Shown: one piece after another, positions 59,278 to 64,000 of the stretch | Numbering within the stretch: position 1 is the first letter of the stretch | Layout: each line of letters opens with the position of its first letter | DNA from: Parabacteroides timonensis | Lineage (GTDB): Bacteria > Bacteroidota > Bacteroidia > Bacteroidales > Tannerellaceae | Direction: 5' to 3' | DNA length: 64,000 nt | Assembly: GCF_900128505.1 (NCBI RefSeq) | Contig: NZ_LT669941.1 | Location: forward strand, 3,704,728-3,768,727 | Notes under the pieces: model-generated | Told to the model about the DNA's origin: nothing | Databases searched by the model: none | The model's input: the letters and a program-made list of their open reading frames with translations, nothing else | Translations under genes and position numbers: made by a program

Positions 59278-59337
59278 TCAGATTGGTAACTGATTCTGAT
59301 TGCTACGTATAATAATCAGAATCACATCACATAGTAA

Positions 59338-59892
59338 CTACCAGATATTCTGCATTGTGTGGCTAGTCAATGCTTCTTCTACCCTTTGTTTATACACCTC
59401 AGCTCCTGCCGCTATATTTCTGGAAGCATCCCCGCTACCCATTCCATAGACAACCAACGGTGTATTCCAGACCATTCCGGCATGTATTGCACATCCCTGA
59501 TAAGGACGCAAAAGTTCATCCATTGTAAAACAATTCCGTCCACCACTGCGGTAAGCTGCATACTCCGAGCCGGTTGTCGTGACGATTTGCAACGGTTTAC
59601 CGGCTACGGCAGGTGTCTTCGCCAACGAAGTGAATACTTCATCCAGCCATCTTTTTAAAAGAGAAGGAGCAGACATCCAATGGAAAGGGAACTGAAAGAT
59701 AACCATAGAGGCATCAGAAATGATAGTGCTCCACACATTTACATCAAAAGACTGATCCTGGTATTCATATAAATCATAGAGCATTACACCATCTATATCT
59801 TTTACCGCATCTGCCAATGCTTTGTTTGCCTGTGACTCTTTCAGGTTAGGATGAGCCAGAAGAATCACTACTTTTTTCGAACCGTCATTCAT
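59338..59892 (-). CDS. NAD(P)H-dependent oxidoreductase, flavodoxin fold
   Basis: About 184 residues from the ATG at 59892; a longer frame to 60057 crosses the -7 box at 59939-59946 and is rejected. VVILLAHPNLKESQANKAL is the flavin-phosphate loop of the NQO1/KefF-like family and VIFQFPFHWMSAPSLLKRWLDEVF the second strand region. Such quinone reductases take two electrons from NAD(P)H to quinones or aromatic compounds. Confidence 0.85.
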   Translation of the reverse strand: MNDGSKKVVILLAHPNLKESQANKALADAVKDIDGVMLYDLYEYQDQSFDVNVWSTIISDASMVIFQFPFHWMSAPSLLKRWLDEVFTSLAKTPAVAGKPLQIVTTTGSEYAAYRSGGRNCFTMDELLRPYQGCAIHAGMVWNTPLVVYGMGSGDASRNIAAGAEVYKQRVEEALTSHTMQNIW

Positions 59893-59938
59893 AATATTGT
59901 ATTTTATAGTGAAAAAGAGCTGATTGATTATTATTTTA

Positions 59939-59946
59939 CAAATATA
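59939..59946 (-). promoter_or_regulatory. -7 box of the NAD(P)H oxidoreductase gene
   Basis: TATATTTG on the minus strand, 47 bp upstream of the start at 59892. Confidence 0.65.
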
Positions 59947-60176
59947 AACAAATTCATAAAACACTGATACAAAATTAAAAGTCAGATTTTCGTCTTTAAT
60001 TAAATAACAATCGCTTCCAGATAATTGATTTTTGAAAAGAGAAAGAATTAGACACACTCTACTTATTTAACATAAATAAAGAAATGCATCTCTTTATGAG
60101 CCTTTGATTAAAATCAAAGACAAAGTTATGATCTACAAATATATAGTTGCCTTTTGACAATTTTATAAATGATATT

Positions 60177-60190
60177 GTTCTAGTAGAACT
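60177..60190 (+). repeat. 14-bp inverted repeat, distal arm
   Basis: GTTCTAGTAGAACT, the exact reverse complement of 60386-60399. Each arm is itself near-palindromic. Confidence 0.85.
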
Positions 60191-60233
60191 CATTCGTAAA
60201 TTCTGTTAAAAATAGATTCTAAGTTAACATTCA

Positions 60234-60241
60234 TACTTTTG
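60234..60241 (+). promoter_or_regulatory. Candidate -7 box of the second SusC gene, between the inverted repeats
   Basis: TACTTTTG fits TAnnTTTG on the plus strand and points to the SusC gene 227 bp downstream. No convincing -33 box was found. The region 59947-60467 holds no gene beyond these sites. Confidence 0.45.
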
Positions 60242-60385
60242 ACCTCCTTAGGTAATAAACTAATTACAACTAATTTGTTACAAAATTAACGCTTTTAGCT
60301 TGCGTATTCCTTTTATTAACGAATTTAAAATTGATTTAGGCTATTTTAGCCATTATGAATAGCTGTCATTTTGGTAGAATTCCAT

Positions 60386-60399
60386 AGTTCTACTAGAAC
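60386..60399 (-). repeat. 14-bp inverted repeat, gene-proximal arm
   Basis: AGTTCTACTAGAAC, inverted mate of 60177-60190, 69 bp upstream of the SusC start codon. Confidence 0.85.
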
Positions 60400-60467
60400 T
60401 ACAACAACTTTAAATATGCTAAAACAAATATACACACATCTATTTTTTACCTATAAATCAAACGCTT

Positions 60468-63400
60468 ATGTCTAAAAGATTAAAATTTCCAAGCTTGATT
60501 TTGCTTGCCGGTGCATTAGCTTCTCCATTAGGAGTCTATGCAGACGTGTTACCTGACAAGCAAAGTGTAAACATTTCCCAACAAAACGGGAAAATAACCG
60601 GAGTAGTAGAAGATTCAATGGGACCGGTTATTGGAGCATCTGTCGTTATTAAAGGAACCACAAGTGGAATCATGACCGACCTCGATGGCAAATTTACGCT
60701 AAACGATGTCAAAAGAGGTCAAGTGTTACAATTCTCTTTCGTAGGATATAAAACGAAAGAAATCGCTTACACTGGCCAAACAACGCTGAAAGTATTTCTG
60801 GAAGAAGACTCACAGGCCTTGGACGAAGTTGTAGTAACAGCTTTGGGTATGTCACGTGACAAAAAATCACTGGGTTATTCCATGACCGAACTGAAAGGAG
60901 ATGAAATCGCCAAAGTAAACTCCCCCAACCCGATCAACGGTCTGCAAGGTAAAGTGGCCGGTGTACAGATCAACATGGGTAACTCCGGTCCGCAATCTTC
61001 ACAACGTATCATCATCCGTGGTAACACTTCTTTGGGAGGTAACAACCAGCCGATTTTCGTGATCGACGGTATTATCATCGACAATGAGGTAACAAAAACA
61101 GGAGCAGGACAAGACTGGGGTAATGACCTGAAGAACCTGAATGCCGATGACTTCGAGTCGATGTCTGTATTGAAAGGTGCTGCCGCAACCGCTTTGTATG
61201 GTTCGCGTGCTTCCAACGGTGTGATCCTGATCACAACCAAAAAAGGCCGTAAAGGTGAAGGTATAGGTGTTTCCGTTTCACATACGCAGCAATGGGAAAA
61301 GATCTATGCGACACCGGATTTACAAAACGAATTCGGATCCGGTTCTTCTCCGGCATGGGCACAGAACCCCGACGGCAGCGAAAACCGATACACTTCTGCC
61401 GGTCGTAGCTTCGGTCCTCGTTTCGACGGCAAACCATTCTATGTGGATGGCCAGGAAATGATCTATTCCGCCAAAGACAACAACTTGAAAAACCTTTATC
61501 AGACCGGACACTACATGAACACCAACGTGGCTTTGCAAGGGGGTTCTGAAAAAAGTGCATTCCGTTTCTCTTATTCAAATTTGCAATCAGAGGGTTTGAC
61601 TTTCAACAATGAGTTCAAGCGTAATTCGTTCAGCTTAAACGCTTCCCACGATATCAGTTCGCGTCTGAAAGCAGAAGGTGGATTCTCTTATATCGAATCG
61701 ACCGCCCAGAACCCGACAAGGCAGGGAGGTTCAGGTTCTCCGATCTATGACTTCATGTACAGCATCGCTCGTGAATATGATACAGATTACTGGTTGAACA
61801 ACAAAAACTATATCAGTCCGGCCGGCGACGGTTACAACTCACAGGATCCGTATGGTTATTCCAAAACGATCTACGACTACCTGGAAAATATCTATACACA
61901 GGACGAAATGAGTGTACGCGCTTTCCTGAATCTGGATCTTAAACTATTGGATTGGTTGTCATTGAAAGTGAAAGGCGATATTTACAAGTTATATACAACC
62001 AACGAATCAAAAGTAATGGCTACAGGTGCCAGCAAATATGACGGTGCGGCATACAAAATCCATGAAAACAAGAAAGACCAGTACAAGATTACCGGTATGT
62101 TGACTGCCAACCATTCTTTCGATGATTTCAATATCAGCGGTAGCGTGGCGGTAGAACAGTGGGATACCAAAAGGGGATACCACAGAACCAACTCGGAGAA
62201 TGGCTTGCGTGTTCCCGGTTTGTTCGATATGACAAACTCCGTTAATAAAGCAACAACCGAAGTCAGATATAATACCGACAGAAAACGCATCAACTCCATC
62301 TATGCTTTTGCCAATATGGACTATAAAGGCGTTTATTTCCTGGATATAACAGGACGTAACGACTGGTCGTCTGCATTGATCTACGAAAACGGAACAGGAC
62401 ACACTTCTTATTTCTACCCGTCTGTAGGAGCTTCCTGGCTTTTTGCCGAAGGTCTACGCGATGCGATACCCGAATTTATTTCTTTCGGTAAACTGAGAGC
62501 TTCGTATGCTATCGTAGGTAACGACTGTGCGCCTTATCTGACAACCGGTACCGGTTATTATGCATTCGACAACACATTCGACAACCAGCTTGGCGGCGGT
62601 ACTTATCCTTATTACAAATTCGACAAAGATGAATTACCGAACTTGAATTTGAAACCGGAGAAACAACACTCCATCGAAATCGGTTTGGATATGCGTTTCT
62701 TTAAAAACCGCCTCGGCTTCGACTTTGCATGGTATAAGACCAATACAAAGAACCAGATCCTGGCATTGCCGATCGCATCCGAATCTGGTGTTTCAAAACG
62801 TTGGATCAATGCCGGAGACATCCAGAACAAAGGTATCGAATTATTGATCACCGGTACTCCGATCGAAACGAAAGACTGGCGCTGGGATTTGTCTTTCAAC
62901 CTGACACGCAACAGGAACATGATTGTTTCTTTGTTTGAAGGCGTTGAGAAATACCAGTTAGTAGGAGGTGGTACAGATACACAGGCATGGGCTACCGTTG
63001 GCGGCGCTTATGGTGACATCTACACATCCTATGCATACACACGCAACGAAAATGGTGAAAAGCTGTTGAACGCAGACGGTTCTTATCCCCGTTCAAATAA
63101 AAGTGAGAAAATCGGTTCTTTGCAGCCTAAATTCTTATGGGGAGCCAATACTTCCGTAAGCTGGAAAGGCATTACACTGAATGCGGTCATCGATGCTCGC
63201 TTCGGCGGAGACGTCTTCTCGGCAAGTTACTATTATGGTATGAATTCAGGTAACGTTAAATCTTCATTAATCGGCCGTGACACACAATACGGCGGTCTGC
63301 CTCGTACATTGAGCGACGGAAGAGTGGTTAACGACGGTGTAATTCCGGAAGGCGTATTTATACCTGGTACGGAAATCAAAGGAGTAGACGTATCCGGCAA

Positions 63401-63758
63401 GAGCTACCAGTATGCTTACGATCAAGGATTGGTCGATCCGTTATCTGCCTACAAATATTATGACAATGTGTACAGTTGGTCCGGAGGTATCCGTGAAGAA
63501 GGTATCCACAAATGCTCATGGGTTGCCTTACGTGAAGTTTCCGTACACTGGCAATTGCCTAAAAAATGGGTGAATAAAGCCTACATCCAGAATGCAAGTA
63601 TCGGTCTGATGGCTCGTAACTTAGGATTCCTGTATAACAGTCTACCGGACAATATCCACCCGGAAGGCTTAAATACATCTTACAGCTCTGAATATATGGA
63701 AAGCGGTGGTGCCGTATTCTCACGCAACATTGGTTTCAGTGTTAACGTTTCGTTCTAA
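60468..63758 (+). CDS. SusC/RagA-family TonB-dependent transporter
   Basis: 1096 residues: signal peptide (PSLILLAGALASPLGVYA), carboxypeptidase-like domain (ITGVVEDSMGPVIGASVVIKG), the plug region EDSQALDEVVVTALG and MSVLKGAAATALYGSRASNGV, then a beta-barrel ending in VNVSF. It partners the SusD-like gene starting 22 bp downstream. No regulatory gene or enzyme of this locus lies in the window, so the substrate is not indicated. Confidence 0.95.
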   Translation: MSKRLKFPSLILLAGALASPLGVYADVLPDKQSVNISQQNGKITGVVEDSMGPVIGASVVIKGTTSGIMTDLDGKFTLNDVKRGQVLQFSFVGYKTKEIAYTGQTTLKVFLEEDSQALDEVVVTALGMSRDKKSLGYSMTELKGDEIAKVNSPNPINGLQGKVAGVQINMGNSGPQSSQRIIIRGNTSLGGNNQPIFVIDGIIIDNEVTKTGAGQDWGNDLKNLNADDFESMSVLKGAAATALYGSRASNGVILITTKKGRKGEGIGVSVSHTQQWEKIYATPDLQNEFGSGSSPAWAQNPDGSENRYTSAGRSFGPRFDGKPFYVDGQEMIYSAKDNNLKNLYQTGHYMNTNVALQGGSEKSAFRFSYSNLQSEGLTFNNEFKRNSFSLNASHDISSRLKAEGGFSYIESTAQNPTRQGGSGSPIYDFMYSIAREYDTDYWLNNKNYISPAGDGYNSQDPYGYSKTIYDYLENIYTQDEMSVRAFLNLDLKLLDWLSLKVKGDIYKLYTTNESKVMATGASKYDGAAYKIHENKKDQYKITGMLTANHSFDDFNISGSVAVEQWDTKRGYHRTNSENGLRVPGLFDMTNSVNKATTEVRYNTDRKRINSIYAFANMDYKGVYFLDITGRNDWSSALIYENGTGHTSYFYPSVGASWLFAEGLRDAIPEFISFGKLRASYAIVGNDCAPYLTTGTGYYAFDNTFDNQLGGGTYPYYKFDKDELPNLNLKPEKQHSIEIGLDMRFFKNRLGFDFAWYKTNTKNQILALPIASESGVSKRWINAGDIQNKGIELLITGTPIETKDWRWDLSFNLTRNRNMIVSLFEGVEKYQLVGGGTDTQAWATVGGAYGDIYTSYAYTRNENGEKLLNADGSYPRSNKSEKIGSLQPKFLWGANTSVSWKGITLNAVIDARFGGDVFSASYYYGMNSGNVKSSLIGRDTQYGGLPRTLSDGRVVNDGVIPEGVFIPGTEIKGVDVSGKSYQYAYDQGLVDPLSAYKYYDNVYSWSGGIREEGIHKCSWVALREVSVHWQLPKKWVNKAYIQNASIGLMARNLGFLYNSLPDNIHPEGLNTSYSSEYMESGGAVFSRNIGFSVNVSF

Positions 63759-63779
63759 TCACCTTTATAATCAAGTAAA

Positions 63780-64000
63780 ATGAAAAAAATTAAATATTAT
63801 ATTCTCGGAGCGCTAGCTTCCATGGCTGCATTAAGCTCCTGTGATGCCGACTTCACTAAAATCAACAAGAACCCGGATACGGTATACGAAGTTGATCCGG
63901 AAGTATTCCTCTATCAGATTGAAAATGTAATGTGTAATGCCGGAGAGACATGGGCAGACTCGTATGCCTGCCGCTTGAGATGGATGCAGTATTGTGCCGG
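63780..64000 (+). CDS. SusD-family lipoprotein, cut by the window end
   Basis: The first 73 codons from ATG 63780: signal with lipobox (AALSSC) followed by DADFTKINKNPDTVYEVDPE, the start of the SusD-like family that pairs with long SusC proteins. The rest lies beyond the window. Confidence 0.9.
   Translation, partial: MKKIKYYILGALASMAALSSCDADFTKINKNPDTVYEVDPEVFLYQIENVMCNAGETWADSYACRLRWMQYCA

Overview
The window is chromosomal DNA from a Bacteroidales gut bacterium, most likely Parabacteroides or a close relative in Tannerellaceae. Three things point there. There are two SusC/SusD pairs. The promoters repeatedly show the Bacteroidota -7 box TAnnTTTG. A 1369-residue secreted protein with a DUF6383-like C-terminus looks like the surface-layer glycoproteins of Parabacteroides. 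Genus is inferred from these traits, not from a marker-gene comparison.

Region 1 (1-4824) is an accessory module bracketed by two nearly identical 133-bp palindromic repeats in direct orientation. It holds a glucosaminidase, a DUF4248 protein, an HU-like protein, a BT4734-like/DUF3987 primase-helicase-like protein and a small unknown gene whose start lies next to a run of eight A. The primase gene is cut at its domain boundary by one arm of a perfect 37-bp inverted repeat; the other arm lies just past its stop. A four-unit 22-bp iteron array sits beside it. Region 2 (5015-9640) is the large surface protein and its promoter region. Two 33-bp inverted repeats flank one promoter that points away from the gene, which reads as a phase-variable promoter caught OFF.

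Region 3 (9665-18157) has an orphan antitoxin-like gene, an AbiE-type toxin-antitoxin pair, a methyltransferase, a LytS/LytR two-component system, a secreted tyrosine phosphatase, a large MG2-type surface protein and a HAD phosphatase. Region 4 (18369-29163) is a nutrient-uptake locus on the minus strand: ribokinase, exported nucleoside hydrolase, SusC, SusD, an Asp-box (sialidase-fold) protein, a BASS transporter, an APH-type kinase and an HpcH/HpaI aldolase. It suggests import and breakdown of a ribose-containing or related compound; no regulator is encoded within it.

Region 5 (29321-54108) is mostly housekeeping: a GNAT-parE-coaD-ctpA operon, SMP-30-like lipoprotein, RNase R, a second MG2/plug protein, tsaE, porX, a K+/H+ antiporter, a transglutaminase lipoprotein, a nucleotidyltransferase/kinase-like pair, tRNA-Leu, parC, ilvA and an arsenate-reductase-like phosphatase. 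A MITE-like element and an IS remnant lie at 38007-38384. Region 6 (54135-64000) has a GH92 mannosidase with an extra N-terminal domain, a Tat-exported Gfo/Idh/MocA protein, an NAD(P)H oxidoreductase, and a SusC/SusD pair (SusD cut by the window end) behind a second possible invertible promoter.

The less ordinary signals are the probable inverton at 9201-9409, the 37-bp inverted repeat that could swap a primase-helicase domain between strands, and three intergenic arrays of unrelated sequence that share exactly the same 22-bp period (1576-1663, 54135-54218, 59186-59277).
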